The notes: a model not told the origin generated them from the sequence alone. Positions 18,339 through 29,112 are shown, counted from the first letter of the stretch. The stretch is DNA of 53,220 nucleotides from Elainella saxicola E1 (GCA_002796835.1 LUGL01000073.1:1-53220), one strand, 5' to 3'. Numbers and translations: made by a program.

Positions 18339-19247
18339 ATGACATTGAAATATGCTTACTTCCCAGGCTGTGTCGCGCAGGGAGCTTGTCGAGAGCTTTA
18401 TTTGTCCACACAAGCCTTGACTCAAGCGCTAGGCATTGAATTGATCGAGTTGAAAAAGGCATCTTGCTGCGGTTCTGGCACTTTTAAGGAAGATTCGCAG
18501 ATCCTGGAAGACACCGTAAATGCCCGCAACATTGCGCTTGCCGAAGAATTGAATCTGCCGCTTTTGACCCATTGCAGCACCTGTCAGGGCGTGATCGGGC
18601 ATGTCGATGAACGGCTGAAAGAGGCTCAACAAGAAAATCCGGCTTATTTGGAACAAGTGAATGGGCTCTTGCAGCATGAAGGATGCTCACCCTACCGAGG
18701 CACGACAGAAGTTAAGCACCTGCTCTGGGCTTTGGTGGGGGATTTTGGCTTGGACGAACTGCAAAAGCGCGTGACTCGGCGGTTATCGGGTTTGAAATGT
18801 GCCGCCTTCTATGGTTGCTATTTGCTGCGAGCGCAAGATCACCTTCCCTATGACGATCCCTATAATCCCCAGTCTATGGAAAATCTGTTTCGGGCGATCG
18901 GTGCTACACCTGTCTACTATCGCGGTCGGACCCAATGTTGCGGCTGGCCTCTGTCGAGTTATGCCACCGAATCAGCATTCAAAATGGCGGGAAATCATAT
19001 TCAAGAGGCGATCGACACTGGAGCAGATTGCATGGTGACGCCTTGTCCGCTCTGTCATCTCAACCTCGATTCTCGGCAGCCGGAAGTGGAAAAGGTGATT
19101 GGCAAAAAACTCGATCTACCCGTCCTGCATCTTTCGCAACTGGTCGCCTTGGCGCTTGGCATTAGTCCGAAGCAACTCGGTATGGAACGCCACATTGTTT
19201 CCACCCGTCCTGTACTAGAAAAATTAGGACTCCTTGCTACGGTTTAG
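18339..19247 (+). CDS. HdrB-like CCG-domain protein (heterodisulfide reductase subunit B family)
   Basis: 302 residues from the ATG at 18339; homology starts at MTLKYAYFPGCVAQGACREL. Two cysteine-rich CCG domains are visible: first GC..., SCCGSG, HCSTC; second YGCYLL, TQCCGW, TPCPLCHLN. Such domains bind unusual Fe-S clusters in HdrB, in succinate dehydrogenase SdhE/SdhC-type anchors and in lactate/glycolate oxidase subunits. Cyanobacteria carry a single-gene form that has been proposed as a succinate-dehydrogenase partner; that link is family knowledge and not shown here. A GTG at 18267 would add 24 residues, but its AGGAG is only one base away, so the shorter start is preferred. Confidence 0.85.
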   Translation: MTLKYAYFPGCVAQGACRELYLSTQALTQALGIELIELKKASCCGSGTFKEDSQILEDTVNARNIALAEELNLPLLTHCSTCQGVIGHVDERLKEAQQENPAYLEQVNGLLQHEGCSPYRGTTEVKHLLWALVGDFGLDELQKRVTRRLSGLKCAAFYGCYLLRAQDHLPYDDPYNPQSMENLFRAIGATPVYYRGRTQCCGWPLSSYATESAFKMAGNHIQEAIDTGADCMVTPCPLCHLNLDSRQPEVEKVIGKKLDLPVLHLSQLVALALGISPKQLGMERHIVSTRPVLEKLGLLATV

Positions 19248-19255
19248 AAACCGAA

Positions 19256-19287
19256 TCAAAAATAAAGAGGCAGTGTTGCTCTGCCTC
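19256..19287 (-). terminator. Terminator of the large RTX gene (possibly bidirectional)
   Basis: GAGGCAG (19267-19273) pairs with CTGCCTC (19281-19287). Read on the minus strand the stem is followed by TTTATTTTTG, a good U-run, about 95 bases after the RTX stop. The plus-strand CCG-domain gene ends just upstream and may use the same hairpin. Confidence 0.65.
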
Positions 19288-19382
19288 CCAGGTTTCATTC
19301 ATGAATTCAAGAAATTTGACTCTCTGCTAAATCATCAAAGCCATCCTGTTGATGAATAATGCTCTGCCTGATTAGCTGCTGA

Positions 19383-21374
19383 TTAGCTGAAGTTGACTAC
19401 GCCACCACTAGCAGCACCCAGAGTCAGTGCACTGGCATCAACCCCTTGAACCAGACCAACCAACTCGCCGGTAAGCAAGCTTGAACGATAGATGGCAGCA
19501 CCAGAAACACCGTTGATCGTTGCGTTGACCACATCATAGTTGTTGAACGGTCCAGACAGCTCTTTGAGTTGAATCTTGTCTTGTCCATCCGTGAAGTCAG
19601 TAATTAGGGCATAGTCACCATTACCACCATTCCCTAAGGTAAAAACGCCATCATCATAATAGATCTCAGTGGCAGAACCCAGAACAAAGGTGTCATTGCC
19701 AGAACCCCCTGTGAGGGTGTCGATTTCTCCAACGCCCTTGCTCGCATCCAAAGAGTTCACGCCCAACACCGTATCATTGCCTTCGCCACCGACGACCGTA
19801 TCATTGCCCCGACCACCGCGAACATAGTCGTTACCCGCTTCACCATAGACGGTATCGTTACCATCGTTGCCGCGCAGTTCATCATCCCCGCCGCCGCCGT
19901 AGACTGTATCATCTCCGTCCCAGGCCAGAACAAAGTTGTTGGCGCTGTTGCCAATGATGATATTGTTGAGCGAATTCCCGTCACCGTTGATCGCATCTGT
20001 GCCTGTCAGCGTCAGATTTTCGATGTAGTTCCCTAACGTGTAGGTAATCGAAGACTGAACTGTATCGGTGCCGCCAAAGAAGACTAAATCTGTTACGACA
20101 TCCCCCGCATCGTTTACCACATACGTATCATCACCAGAGCCACCCTGCATGGTATCTGCGCCCAAACCGCCATCTAAGGTATCATTGCCAGCATCCCCTT
20201 TGAGCGTGTTGTTAGCGCTGTTGCCGATGATCACGTTATCTAAGGCGTTGCCTGTTCCATCGATCGCATCACTGCCTGTCAGCGTCAGGTTTTCCAGGGT
20301 ATCACCCAAGGTGTAGGTAATTGAGGCGCGGACCGTGTCGGTGCCTGCACTTGCAGCTTCTGTGATCACATCGGTTGCTGAATCTACGATATAGATATCG
20401 TTGCCCAAACCACCTGCCATTTGGTCACTGCCCGCACCGCCATCCAAGGTGTCATCGCCACTGCCGCCATTCAGCGTGTCGTCACCTGCACCGCCAGAGA
20501 GAATGTTATTTGCATCGTTGCCTGTAATGATATTATTCAGCTCATTTCCAGTCCCGTTGATGGCATCGGTGCCCGTTAATTCTAAATTTTCAACATTTGC
20601 AGTCAGGGTATAGCTGATCGAAGCTTTTACTTTATCTGTACCAGCGTTTGCTGCTTCTGTCACAACATCTCCAACGCTATCTACTAAATAGAGATCGTCA
20701 CCTAGACCCCCTGTCATTTGATCGTCACCAATACCACCGTCTAAGGTATCGTTGCCTGCACCTGCATTTAAGATATCGTTGCCTGCATCACCTGCTAAGG
20801 AGTTGTCGGCATCGTTGCCCGTTATGGTGTTATCTAGCGTATTGCCAGTACCATTTAAAGCGGCAAATCCAGTCAGAATTAAGTTTTCAACATTTGCGCT
20901 GAGGGCATAGCTGATCGAGGCTTTCACTGTATCGGTCCCTGCACCTAAATCTTCAGTGACTACATCTGATGCGCTGTCCACAATGTAGGTATCATCGCCA
21001 CTGCCACCCGCCATCTCATCGTTACCAGAACCGCCATCGAGCAAGTCGTTGCCAGAACCGCCGTTCAGCACATCGTCATCTGCCCCGCCTAACAGGATGT
21101 CATCCCCACCGCCGCCATTGAGGGTATCTTCACCAGAACCCCCCTTGAGGGTATCGTTGCCACCACCGCCAACCAGGGTGTCATCCCCTGCCCCGCCTAA
21201 CAGAATGTCATTGCCGCCGCCACCCTTTAATTCGTCATCGCCTGCCCCACCATTCAGGGTGTCGTTTCCTTGTTTACCATTTAGGACATCATCGCCAGAT
21301 AAACCTTTAATAATGTCATCGCCAACTGTACCGAGTAGGGTGTCATCCAGTGCCGAACCTTTGATTTTAGCCAT
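19383..21374 (-). CDS. Large RTX-type calcium-binding repeat protein, 663 aa
   Basis: Residues 7-128 are uninterrupted RTX nonapeptides ([20 protein letters not shown]). From about 128 to 481 an approximately 100-residue unit repeats about four times: [43 protein letters not shown], then more RTX nonapeptides. After a last RTX block (about 485-570) a C-terminal cap follows ([15 protein letters not shown]), as in other cyanobacterial RTX proteins. There is no Sec signal, so type I secretion is likely. The protein is extremely rich in Gly and Asp with almost no Cys. AGGAG is 8 bases before the ATG. It probably sits at the cell surface or in the extracellular matrix. Confidence 0.93.
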   Translation of the reverse strand: MAKIKGSALDDTLLGTVGDDIIKGLSGDDVLNGKQGNDTLNGGAGDDELKGGGGNDILLGGAGDDTLVGGGGNDTLKGGSGEDTLNGGGGDDILLGGADDDVLNGGSGNDLLDGGSGNDEMAGGSGDDTYIVDSASDVVTEDLGAGTDTVKASISYALSANVENLILTGFAALNGTGNTLDNTITGNDADNSLAGDAGNDILNAGAGNDTLDGGIGDDQMTGGLGDDLYLVDSVGDVVTEAANAGTDKVKASISYTLTANVENLELTGTDAINGTGNELNNIITGNDANNILSGGAGDDTLNGGSGDDTLDGGAGSDQMAGGLGNDIYIVDSATDVITEAASAGTDTVRASITYTLGDTLENLTLTGSDAIDGTGNALDNVIIGNSANNTLKGDAGNDTLDGGLGADTMQGGSGDDTYVVNDAGDVVTDLVFFGGTDTVQSSITYTLGNYIENLTLTGTDAINGDGNSLNNIIIGNSANNFVLAWDGDDTVYGGGGDDELRGNDGNDTVYGEAGNDYVRGGRGNDTVVGGEGNDTVLGVNSLDASKGVGEIDTLTGGSGNDTFVLGSATEIYYDDGVFTLGNGGNGDYALITDFTDGQDKIQLKELSGPFNNYDVVNATINGVSGAAIYRSSLLTGELVGLVQGVDASALTLGAASGGVVNFS
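19970..20990. repeat. Approximately 300-bp imperfect tandem repeat inside the large RTX gene
   Basis: About four imperfect copies of a roughly 100-codon module lie in tandem, recognisable by recurring antisense strings such as TGATCGCATC..GCC(T/C)GTCAG. The boundaries are approximate. Such repeats readily expand or contract by recombination. Confidence 0.6.
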
Positions 21375-21739
21375 TGTCGTTTCTCCTGAATCCTTGAGTG
21401 TCGAGGTATGAAAGGTTGGTTTTGCACCCCTCTGAGATTCAGTAGGATGGACTGCTTTGGTTTATGCAGTTTGGCTGCAAAATGCAGGCGACATTTTTTA
21501 GACAATTTCTGAAAAGCGCTACCAGTTGGAGTTTTCGACTATAGTTTGGGCCTGGTTGAAATAGATCAAAAGCGCTGAGCTGCTTAGATCACAGGTTGGA
21601 TTTCAGACAAAGCTAATCAGGAATATAAATTTTTGTTTCAAATCTAGTTTTGTAGTTTTTGATACAGAATTTTTTGGTATAGTTTATCTAGAAGCAGTTT
21701 CATTCGTCTTCCTTACATTTAATTTACGGAGATCTCACT
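21375..21739. other. 365-bp divergent intergenic region
   Basis: This holds the promoters of the large RTX gene (minus) and of the 64-aa gene (plus). The right half (21600-21730) is AT-rich. No further gene or convincing operator was found. Confidence 0.45.
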
Positions 21740-21934
21740 ATGTCTACTCAAGATCGAGCCCGCGCGCTCATGATGCGTCATCACCAGATGGTCAAAAATC
21801 GCCAGCAGTCCATGCTCAGCCGTGCTGCTGCTGAATTGGGTTTGACTGAAAGTGAGTACCAAAATCGCATTCAAGGCAAATTCCCAGCTGACTTTGGTGC
21901 AGACTACGATCGCAGCAACTCCTCTGCTAGCTAG
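21740..21934 (+). CDS. Small basic helical protein (64 aa), function unknown
   Basis: 64 residues: MSTQDRARALMMRHHQMVKN, then RQQSMLSRAAAELGLTESEY, ending with an acidic/Ser tail. The N-terminal two thirds is strongly helical and basic, with the look of a small nucleic-acid- or protein-binding helix pair. GGAG lies 9 bases before the ATG, and a good terminator follows at 22080, so it is a genuine single-gene transcript. I do not recognise the family; it has the flavour of small cyanobacterial conserved proteins. Confidence 0.7.
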   Translation: MSTQDRARALMMRHHQMVKNRQQSMLSRAAAELGLTESEYQNRIQGKFPADFGADYDRSNSSAS

Positions 21935-22079
21935 ATCGCCTGTTTAGCCACTAGTTAGACCATCTGGCTCAAGAAAGCAGCGCGAAAGCTTCAACTGCAG
22001 GCTGCTGACTTGAAATTCCATCACTTTAGACTTCATGCTCCTAATTTGTAGATAGCTAGATAGCCATAAAGCAACACCG

Positions 22080-22109
22080 GAACGTTCTCCAAATGGGGGG
22101 CGTTCTTTT
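22080..22109 (+). terminator. Terminator after the 64-aa gene
   Basis: GAACGTTCTCC (22080-22090) pairs with GGGGGGCGTTC (22095-22105) over 11 positions including three G-T pairs, with loop AAAT, followed by TTTTG. It is about 145 bases after the stop codon. Confidence 0.7.
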
Positions 22110-22216
22110 GATTGGGGCCTGTGTCAGGTCGATCGTCCGAAGAGGAAGAGATTGCCGTAAACTAGGCTTCACGCCGATTGAATATCGGTGAACTTTAACC
22201 CATTTCAGGAGTAACT

Positions 22217-22636
22217 ATGACACGTGCGATTATGGAGACCGAAAAAGGAACAATCCATCTGGAACTGTTTGACAAAGATGCTCCCAACACGGTGAAAAAC
22301 TTTGTCGATCTTTCCAACAAAGGCTTTTATGATGGGCTGAACTTCCATCGGGTTATTTCCAACTTTATGATTCAGGGGGGCTGTCCTGAGGGAACGGGCC
22401 GGGGTGGTCCGGGGTACAAGATCAAGTGCGAAATCAATCCGAATAAGCACCTTGCAGGCACTCTGTCGATGGCTCATGCAGGACGTGATACTGGCGGCAG
22501 TCAGTTTTTCATTTGCCATTCCCCCCAGCCTCACCTGGATGGTGTGCATACCGTGTTTGGCCAAACAAATGATATGGACGTTGTCAATGCAATTCGGCAG
22601 GGCGACAAAATTCTGTCCGTCAAGATTGAAGCATAA
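22217..22636 (+). CDS. Peptidyl-prolyl cis-trans isomerase, cyclophilin type
   Basis: 139 residues, the compact bacterial cytosolic form. Catalytic and binding motifs are visible: [13 protein letters not shown] (catalytic Arg), GGSQFFI and [10 protein letters not shown]. The Trp position that confers cyclosporin binding in eukaryotic cyclophilins is His (QPHLDG). No signal peptide, so it acts in the cytosol on Xaa-Pro bonds during folding. AGGAG precedes the ATG. The argJ gene follows 35 bases later on the same strand, so they may be co-transcribed. Confidence 0.95.
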   Translation: MTRAIMETEKGTIHLELFDKDAPNTVKNFVDLSNKGFYDGLNFHRVISNFMIQGGCPEGTGRGGPGYKIKCEINPNKHLAGTLSMAHAGRDTGGSQFFICHSPQPHLDGVHTVFGQTNDMDVVNAIRQGDKILSVKIEA

Positions 22637-22671
22637 CTCGTAGAAATCTCAACGAATAGGAATAAGGAATC

Positions 22672-23913
22672 ATGGCAGACTGGCAGGAAATTGCAGGGGG
22701 TGTGACTGCACCAAAAGGCTTTCGGGCAAGTGGCATTGCGGCTGGATTAAAGCCTTCGGGGGCACCCGACTTGGCGCTGATCATGTCAGATGTAGATGCG
22801 ATCGCTGCTGGCGTGTTCACCACGAGTCAGGTAAAAGCCGCTTGCGTTGATTATTGTCGTCAGCGATTACAGGACAAAGCGACAGCCCGCGCCATCCTCT
22901 GTAATGCGGGACAGGCAAATGCAGCCACAGGGGCACAGGGTTGGGCAGATGCCGTAGAAAGTGCGACGCTGTTAGCTCAGGCGTTGAACATTGCACCCGA
23001 ACTTGTGCTTGTCGCTTCCACAGGCGTTATTGGTCAGCGGATCAAAATGGAGGCATTGCGGGCGGGCATTCCTGCTCTAGTTGCAGCTGCGTCACCTGAG
23101 GGATCGGATGCTGCTGCCAAGGCGATCGTCACAACGGATTTAGTAACTAAATCGATCGCGCTAGAAACCCTGTTTGATGGGCGTCCTGTGCGGATTGGCG
23201 GCATCTGCAAAGGATCGGGCATGATTCACCCCAACATGGCGACGATGCTGGCTTTCGTCACCTGCGATGCGGCCATTTCTCCCCACCTCTGGCAACAAAT
23301 GGTCAGCCGTGCTGCGGATAAGAGCTTCAACCAAATTACGGTGGATGGTGATACCAGCACCAATGACTCCCTCATCGCTCTGGCTAATGGTGAGTCGCGC
23401 ACCCCAGCGATTACAGAACCCGGCCCTGATGCGGATAGGCTCGAAGCTATGCTGACCGAGGTTTGTATGCAATTAGCAAAATCGATTGCCCGGGATGGAG
23501 AAGGGGCCACCTGTCTGCTAGAAATCCGGGTTTCTGGTTCTGCAGATGATGCAAGCGCTCGCCAAATTGCTCGGACGATCGCCGGTTCTGCCCTATTTAA
23601 AGCCGCAGTTTATGGTCGCGATCCCAACTGGGGCCGGATTGCTGCCGCTGCTGGACGAGCAGGTGTTCCCTTCAATCAGGAAAATCTGCGGGTGCAATTA
23701 GGTGACTTTCTACTGATGGAACATGGTCAACCCCTACCGTTCGATCGGGCCGCAGCCAGCAACTATATGAAGCAGGCCGCCGCAGGAGAATACCTGAAAG
23801 CTGACACCGTGTTGGTTTCGGTTAGCGTTGGCAATGGATCAGGAACCGGGATGGCTTGGGGATGCGATCTCAGCTACGACTACGTCAAGATCAACGCAGA
23901 ATATACCACCTAG
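22672..23913 (+). CDS. argJ: Bifunctional ornithine acetyltransferase / N-acetylglutamate synthase
   Basis: 413 residues, normal for ArgJ. It transfers acetyl from N-acetylornithine to glutamate in the cyclic arginine pathway. The self-cleavage site is visible as NMATMLAF, where Thr191 becomes the N-terminal nucleophile of the beta chain. Other hallmarks: GVFTTSQVKAA, STGVIGQ, GGICKGSGMI, VDGDTSTND, and YGRDPNWGRI near the C-terminal third. Possibly co-transcribed with the cyclophilin gene 35 bases upstream. Confidence 0.97.
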   Translation: MADWQEIAGGVTAPKGFRASGIAAGLKPSGAPDLALIMSDVDAIAAGVFTTSQVKAACVDYCRQRLQDKATARAILCNAGQANAATGAQGWADAVESATLLAQALNIAPELVLVASTGVIGQRIKMEALRAGIPALVAAASPEGSDAAAKAIVTTDLVTKSIALETLFDGRPVRIGGICKGSGMIHPNMATMLAFVTCDAAISPHLWQQMVSRAADKSFNQITVDGDTSTNDSLIALANGESRTPAITEPGPDADRLEAMLTEVCMQLAKSIARDGEGATCLLEIRVSGSADDASARQIARTIAGSALFKAAVYGRDPNWGRIAAAAGRAGVPFNQENLRVQLGDFLLMEHGQPLPFDRAAASNYMKQAAAGEYLKADTVLVSVSVGNGSGTGMAWGCDLSYDYVKINAEYTT

Positions 23914-23989
23914 CATGGGGTGAGTTGGGAGTGAGGAGAATCGATTGTGGCAATTCCCCCTTGCTCCCCTGCTCCATCCCTCTCCTTAA

Positions 23990-25060
23990 TTAAGCAGATG
24001 GCACCAATGCCACGATCTCCTGTAATGCTGCTACGAGAGCCTGACATTCCTCGTCATTACCGACGCTGATGCGAAGAAACTGATCGATACGGGGCTGTTT
24101 GAAATGGCGCACAATAATTCTCCGCTCTCGCAGGGCCGCTGCCAGTTCGGGTGCATCTCGTTGCGGGTGACGGGCAAACACAAAATTTGCGGCTGAGGGC
24201 AACACAGTGAATCCCAGGGATTCGAGCTGTTGGGTTAACCATTCACGGCTGGCAATCACCGCATCACGCGTCTTTTCAAAATAGGCTCGATCGGCAAAAG
24301 CAGCCACTGCACCTGCGATCGCCAATCGTCCCAAAGGATAGGAATTGAAGCTATTTTTAACTCGCTCTAGCCCTTCGATCAGCACTGGATTGCCAACTGC
24401 AAATCCGACCCGCAATCCTGCTAGCGATCGGGCTTTGGAGAAAGTTTGAATAATCAGGAGATTAGGAAACTGATCAATCAGCTGAATTGCTGTTTCGCCG
24501 CCAAAATCTACATAAGCTTCGTCAATCACGACGACCGCATCTGTGTTTGCAGCCAATCGCGCAATTTCGTCCAGCGGCAGCAGACAGCCAGTCGGCGCAT
24601 TAGGATTTGGAAAAATAATGCCGCCATTGGGCTGCAAGTAATCATCAACGCGAATTTTAAAGTCTTCTGTCAACGGAATGATGGTAGATTCGATCTCGTA
24701 TAACTGACAGAACACTGGATAGAAGCTATAGGTAATATCTGGAAAGAGAATGGGGCGATCGTGCTTGAGTAAACCGCAAAAAGTATGAGCCAAAACTTCA
24801 TCAGACCCATTGCCGACAAACACCGATTGGGGTGAAACCTGATAATAATCCGCGATCGCTTGCTTCAGCAAATCGGCATTTGGATCGGGGTAGAGCTTGA
24901 GTTGCCCACTGGCTTCTGCCTCCAGTGCCGCCAAAACTTTCGGTGAAGGAGGATAGGGATTTTCGTTCGTATTCAGCTTAATTAGCTGCATCATTTTGGG
25001 TTGCTCGCCCGGCACATAGGGGGTGAGACGATGAACGATCGGACTCCAATATTTACTCAT
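23990..25060 (-). CDS. hisC: Histidinol-phosphate aminotransferase
   Basis: 356 residues, class I/II PLP aminotransferase. Visible motifs: [13 protein letters not shown] (28-40), [15 protein letters not shown] (151-158), VIDEAYVDF (Asp180, Tyr183) and the PLP lysine Lys209 in [14 protein letters not shown]. These match HisC more closely than other members. Converts histidinol phosphate plus 2-oxoglutarate in histidine synthesis. It converges on argJ with a 76-base gap that holds purine-rich and pyrimidine-rich runs but no clear hairpin. Confidence 0.93.
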   Translation of the reverse strand: MSKYWSPIVHRLTPYVPGEQPKMMQLIKLNTNENPYPPSPKVLAALEAEASGQLKLYPDPNADLLKQAIADYYQVSPQSVFVGNGSDEVLAHTFCGLLKHDRPILFPDITYSFYPVFCQLYEIESTIIPLTEDFKIRVDDYLQPNGGIIFPNPNAPTGCLLPLDEIARLAANTDAVVVIDEAYVDFGGETAIQLIDQFPNLLIIQTFSKARSLAGLRVGFAVGNPVLIEGLERVKNSFNSYPLGRLAIAGAVAAFADRAYFEKTRDAVIASREWLTQQLESLGFTVLPSAANFVFARHPQRDAPELAAALRERRIIVRHFKQPRIDQFLRISVGNDEECQALVAALQEIVALVPSA

Positions 25061-25150
25061 AGGTGGATCTTAGACAATCGGCATGGATGGGCGGCATCAG
25101 CTCCCATTGGGTATTATCGCGCGGATGAGGCTGAATGCCACTGTTGGAGC

Positions 25151-26323
25151 TCAAAAATTCCCTTGTCTTAAAAATTCCCCTTTCGCATGAGGGAGTTGAT
25201 CGAATTGCTCAAGGGTTGCTGCTAACTGGTTAGAGAAAGTGACCAGGTTGAATTTTTTCTCGGCCAGCAGGCGAGCTTTGCGGCCCATCTCTTGCGTCAG
25301 AGCGGGGTTCTCCAACAAATAGGTAATCGCTTTCTGCCATCCCTGGCTATCACCTGGATTAACCCACAGCCCAATTCCTTCCTTTTCAATGTCAATGCCA
25401 ACATATTCATTTCTGGTCATTACGATCGCATTCCCGGTTGCCATGGCTTCAGTCAGAGCCGTAAGACCGATCGCATTATTGAACTTGTCGTTGTGACAGG
25501 TTAACGGAATAGCAACCGCGTAAGCTTGTTGATAGAGCTCAATCAGCCCTCGCCAGGGAATCATGTCTTCATACAAGGTGACATTCGTTAGCGACAAGGC
25601 GGTTACATCAGCGGCGCTAATTGCACGGGAAGCACAGATGGTTAACTGACAATCAATCTGTTGAAATGCCTTGAGTAGGGTCGAGTAGTCCCGATAAGTT
25701 TTACCGAGGCTAAAAATGAATTTAGGTTGATCGGGCGGTTGATTGGGCAGTTGATTGAGTGGCTGATCGGCCTGCTCAAACCAATGAGGTTGTTGAGTTT
25801 TGGAAAAGTCGGGCTGGTAAAATCTGAGGTCAGGCCCCCATGCGATCAGCTCTAGTTTTTGTTCTGGAACGCCGAATTCCTTTAAATCTTTGGCCAAAGC
25901 CTCACTGAGACAGAGAATTTTGTCATTTCCCTGCACGAACATCTGAGTGAAGAGCTTCCAAAACCAGGTTTTTTGTGCAGGAGTTTGATAGGCGATCGCG
26001 ATGATCGGTATATTCAGAAGTTTGATCGATCTCAGGAAAGCTAAAAATAATGTGGTGAGATGATGGGCTGAATAGATTACATCATACCGATCGAGCTGGG
26101 TCAGTAATCTAAGCTGCTGATCCAAGTCACCCAGGAATTTCACTTTTTGACTGAACTGTTTGAGCCAGCCATGTTTTTCGAACGGCAGAATATCAACACA
26201 AATCCCTCGTTTCTCAAGCAAAGTATATCCCCAAAGGTGTTGAGCGGGTGCATTTTCCTGTTCTTCCTGAAATGACTTCAAAATTCCCATCAAATCATAG
26301 TTGTTAATCAGGACAACTCTCAT
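25151..26323 (-). CDS. Glycosyltransferase, GT-B fold (family 4-like)
   Basis: 390 residues. A Rossmann-like N-terminal half (MRVVLINNYDLMG; HHLTTLFLAFL) is followed by the donor-binding half: FIFSLGKTYRDYSTLLKAFQ, then GLTALTEAMATGNAIVMTRN with an EAMATG block equivalent to the ExxxxG donor-site region of GT4 enzymes, and the terminal NPALTQEMGRKARLLAEKKF helix. No transmembrane span, so it probably works at the inner face of the membrane on a polysaccharide or lipid-linked sugar. Donor and acceptor are unknown. It is a single gene next to hisC. Confidence 0.85.
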   Translation of the reverse strand: MRVVLINNYDLMGILKSFQEEQENAPAQHLWGYTLLEKRGICVDILPFEKHGWLKQFSQKVKFLGDLDQQLRLLTQLDRYDVIYSAHHLTTLFLAFLRSIKLLNIPIIAIAYQTPAQKTWFWKLFTQMFVQGNDKILCLSEALAKDLKEFGVPEQKLELIAWGPDLRFYQPDFSKTQQPHWFEQADQPLNQLPNQPPDQPKFIFSLGKTYRDYSTLLKAFQQIDCQLTICASRAISAADVTALSLTNVTLYEDMIPWRGLIELYQQAYAVAIPLTCHNDKFNNAIGLTALTEAMATGNAIVMTRNEYVGIDIEKEGIGLWVNPGDSQGWQKAITYLLENPALTQEMGRKARLLAEKKFNLVTFSNQLAATLEQFDQLPHAKGEFLRQGNF

Positions 26324-27245
26324 GATTGAATCTGCTCCAATGATTTGTGCCGCAAATGAATTGCAGGTTCTTGCAAGAAAAACCAGGATTGCTAGCTTGA
26401 CTGAATTTCCTTAAGCAATGAAGCAGGTTGCAAGATATTCCTTGCCTGCAAATCACCCAATATTCCTGTGGTCTTTAGCGCAATATGGCAATTGCTCTCA
26501 AGTGACGACGATAAAGTCAGAATTGTTCCAAGACAATGAGAAGGAGGTAGATGCAACCCAGACATATCAGATGAGCAGAATGCCAAACCGAAGAAACCAG
26601 CGCCAGTAGAACTGCCCTAACATCCTAGTCTTTTGTTAAACCCCAACCCTCTGCCTCTAGAAAGATTCGCTTTAGAAGGTGCAGATCAATCTGGCCCTGT
26701 TGAGTTTCAGCCGATCGACCTAATGTAAAACCGCCGTTAGATGACTTTCACGATCGGGGGTTGCCGCCTTTTATCTTTTTCTGCTTGCGCGATTTTTGCT
26801 TGTGCAAGAACTTGCTGTTGAGTTTTAATAATTATATCGTTCTATAACGATTTATGTGAGAGGTGGAGCAAAAGATTTTGCAAAAATCAGGATACCATGA
26901 TTTACCTAATTAGCTTGAATCCCTTCTGTTGCCTTGAAATATCTAAAATTCGATCGTTAAAAACTTTTCAGTTCCTGCTTCAAAAAAATTGCTAACTCCT
27001 TAGTAATTATTCATTAAATCGAGACGCAAAAGGATTTCTTTTGCCCCTAAAATCATTTTAAAAGTTGTGCTTTCTCAAACCAGATTTCCAGAGAAATAAG
27101 CAATGTAAACAATTTTTTAGATGATCGATTCCGGTCAGTTTTCATGCTTGGTTTTAACTGGATTTTGGTTCGAACAACCTTTAGGTTTCAGTTTGAGAGA
27201 GTGCAAAGAACTCGTCTGAAATTTAACGGAATCAGTTGAATTTTT
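26324..27245. other. 920-bp intergenic region upstream of the DUF485/actP pair
   Basis: This separates the minus-strand glycosyltransferase from the plus-strand acetate-permease pair. Two short overlapping frames around 26392-26609 show no recognisable protein. The right 450 bases are AT-rich and include an inverted repeat ATCGTT-CTAT-AACGAT (26836-26851). A long leader for the permease operon is possible. Confidence 0.5.
26836..26851. promoter_or_regulatory. Inverted repeat ATCGTTctatAACGAT (possible operator)
   Basis: A perfect 6-bp inverted repeat with a 4-nt spacer lies in AT-rich DNA about 400 bases upstream of the DUF485 start. It is too short and lacks a T-run to be a terminator; a dimeric regulator site is possible but unproven. 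Confidence 0.3.
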
Positions 27246-27527
27246 ATGAACGATCGCAAACAGTCAATCATTGCTCTAGGAGATGAGCGATGGAGGTTTT
27301 CATTCTGGCTAACCGGCATTATGATGGCCATTTACTTCGGTTTCATCTTGCTGATCGCCTACAATAAACCTCTTTTAGGAACACTGATTATGCCCGGACT
27401 TTCATTGGGCATTTTATTCGGTGCATTGGTCATTGTTGCCGCATGGGTGTTGATCTATGTCTATGTCCGTTGGGCAAATACTTATTACGATCGAAAACTT
27501 TCGCGGTTGCATCAAGAGGCTGAGTAG
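27246..27527 (+). CDS. DUF485 small membrane protein (YjcH-like)
   Basis: 93 residues with two membrane helices (about 18-40, [20 protein letters not shown], and 50-75, [20 protein letters not shown]), a charged loop and a C-terminal basic tail ([13 protein letters not shown]). It matches the DUF485 family, which in E. coli (yjcH) sits immediately upstream of actP. Here the stop overlaps the start of the symporter gene by one base (TAGTG), implying translational coupling. Its role is thought to be accessory to acetate uptake. Confidence 0.9.
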   Translation: MNDRKQSIIALGDERWRFSFWLTGIMMAIYFGFILLIAYNKPLLGTLIMPGLSLGILFGALVIVAAWVLIYVYVRWANTYYDRKLSRLHQEAE

Positions 27528-29050
27528 TGAATACAAATTTAGGGCAATTTAATCCACTCGCGATTACATTTTTCTTTGTCTTTGTTGCAATTTCATTAGG
27601 CATTACTTATTGGGCTGCTAAACATACCCGCAGTACCTCTCATTTCTACACAGCAGGTGGGAATATTAGCGGTTTTCAAAATGGTTTGGCGCTGGCAGGT
27701 GACTATATGAGTGCGGCCAGTTTCCTGGGGATTGCCGGACTGGTGGCATTAAATGGATTTGACGGTTTAATCTACTCGATTGGATTTCTGGTGGGCTGGC
27801 CGATCGTCATGTTTTTGATCGCGGAGCCGCTGCGCAACATGGGACGCTACACCTTTGCAGATGTGGTGGCCTTTCGGATGCGGCAAAAACCGGTGCGAGT
27901 CGCATCTGCGATCGGCGCATTGGCCGTGGTGTGCTTCTATTTGATTGCTCAAATGGTGGGCGCTGGCAACCTGATCAAGTTGCTGTTTGGTCTGGACTAT
28001 AATCTGGCGGTGCTGATTGTCGGTGGGGTGATGCTGGCCTATGTGATTTTCGGCGGCATGATGGCGACGACTTGGGTGCAAATTATCAAAGCCGTCTTGC
28101 TGCTGGCAGGCACGATCTTGCTGGTTGTGATGGTGTTGGCTCCGTTTGGCTTTAGTCCAACCGCACTGTTTGAAGCGGCTGCTAATAAATATGGGGATGC
28201 GGTGTTAGCACCGGGTAAACAGGTTTCCGATCCGTTGGATGCCATTTCTCTAGGGATGTCCTTGATGTTTGGCACCGCTGGTTTGCCGCATATCCTCATG
28301 CGATTCTATACCGTTCCAGATGCGAAGGCGGCTCGCACCTCTGTGATGTATGCCACGATCTTCATTGGCTTCTTCTATCTGCTAACTTTTGTGTTGGGCT
28401 TTGGCGCAATGGTCTTTGTTGGGCAAGATGCTATTAAGGCGATCGATGCAGGCGGCAATATGGCCGCTCCTATGTTAGCCGAAGTGTTGGGGGGCAATGC
28501 CTTCCTGGGCTTTATTTCAGCAGTCTCCTTTGCTACCATCCTGGCTGTCGTCGCGGGTTTAACCCTTTCTGGTGCAGCCACCTTATCCCATGATCTCTGG
28601 GTGAATGTGGTGCGGCATGGTTCAGCCGATGAAAACGAACAGTTTAAAGTAGCTCGTGCATCCACCCTGGTTTTAGGGGCTGTAGCAATCGTTCTCGGCA
28701 TTGTGTTCAAAGGTCAAAATGTGGCTTATATGGTCGGTTTAGCCTTTGCGATCGCAGCAAGCGCTAATTTCCCGGCACTCGTGATGTCGATGATGTGGCG
28801 GAGATTTACGACAAAGGGTGCGGTTTCCAGTATGTTAGTAGGCACCATCACATCCTTGGTTCTCATCTATCTATCGCCCACGATTCAGGTGACGATTCTC
28901 AAACATGCCTCTGCCTTGTTCCCGCTGAAGAATCCAGGGTTGATTTCCATTCCCCTTGCTTTTGCGGTTGGCATCATTGTCTCTTTAGCTTCACCTGAAC
29001 ATCGAGCTGAGGAGAAATTCGAGGAAGAACACCGAATTCATGCAGGTTGA
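27527..29050 (+). CDS. actP: Cation/acetate symporter (sodium:solute symporter family)
   Basis: 507 residues starting with GTG that overlaps the DUF485 stop. About 13 membrane spans. The SSS-family signatures are visible: [20 protein letters not shown] near the N-terminus, [15 protein letters not shown] (first unwound helix region) and [20 protein letters not shown], which is characteristic of ActP-type members. It should import acetate or a related short carboxylate with sodium or protons. No acs gene is adjacent, unlike in E. coli. The substrate is therefore inferred from family and from the DUF485 partner. Confidence 0.9.
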   Translation: MNTNLGQFNPLAITFFFVFVAISLGITYWAAKHTRSTSHFYTAGGNISGFQNGLALAGDYMSAASFLGIAGLVALNGFDGLIYSIGFLVGWPIVMFLIAEPLRNMGRYTFADVVAFRMRQKPVRVASAIGALAVVCFYLIAQMVGAGNLIKLLFGLDYNLAVLIVGGVMLAYVIFGGMMATTWVQIIKAVLLLAGTILLVVMVLAPFGFSPTALFEAAANKYGDAVLAPGKQVSDPLDAISLGMSLMFGTAGLPHILMRFYTVPDAKAARTSVMYATIFIGFFYLLTFVLGFGAMVFVGQDAIKAIDAGGNMAAPMLAEVLGGNAFLGFISAVSFATILAVVAGLTLSGAATLSHDLWVNVVRHGSADENEQFKVARASTLVLGAVAIVLGIVFKGQNVAYMVGLAFAIAASANFPALVMSMMWRRFTTKGAVSSMLVGTITSLVLIYLSPTIQVTILKHASALFPLKNPGLISIPLAFAVGIIVSLASPEHRAEEKFEEEHRIHAG

Positions 29051-29112
29051 GGTTATCTGAGCTTGTATGGGTAAAATACGCTTCCTTTAAATCAAGAAGA
29101 ACTAATCCGGTC

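Noticed and set aside
20068-21411. Pro/Ser-rich plus-strand frames opposite the large RTX gene
   Set aside because: They are the antisense of GGxGxD repeats, which always read as Pro/Ser-rich strings; no independent support.
26392-26609. Two overlapping short frames (64 aa minus, 63 aa plus) in the 920-bp gap
   Set aside because: Neither has a recognisable motif, and one must be a shadow of the other. The plus frame has no clear Shine-Dalgarno.
27150-27190. GGTTCGAACAACC as a possible tRNA T-arm
   Set aside because: No acceptor, D- or anticodon arm could be folded around it.
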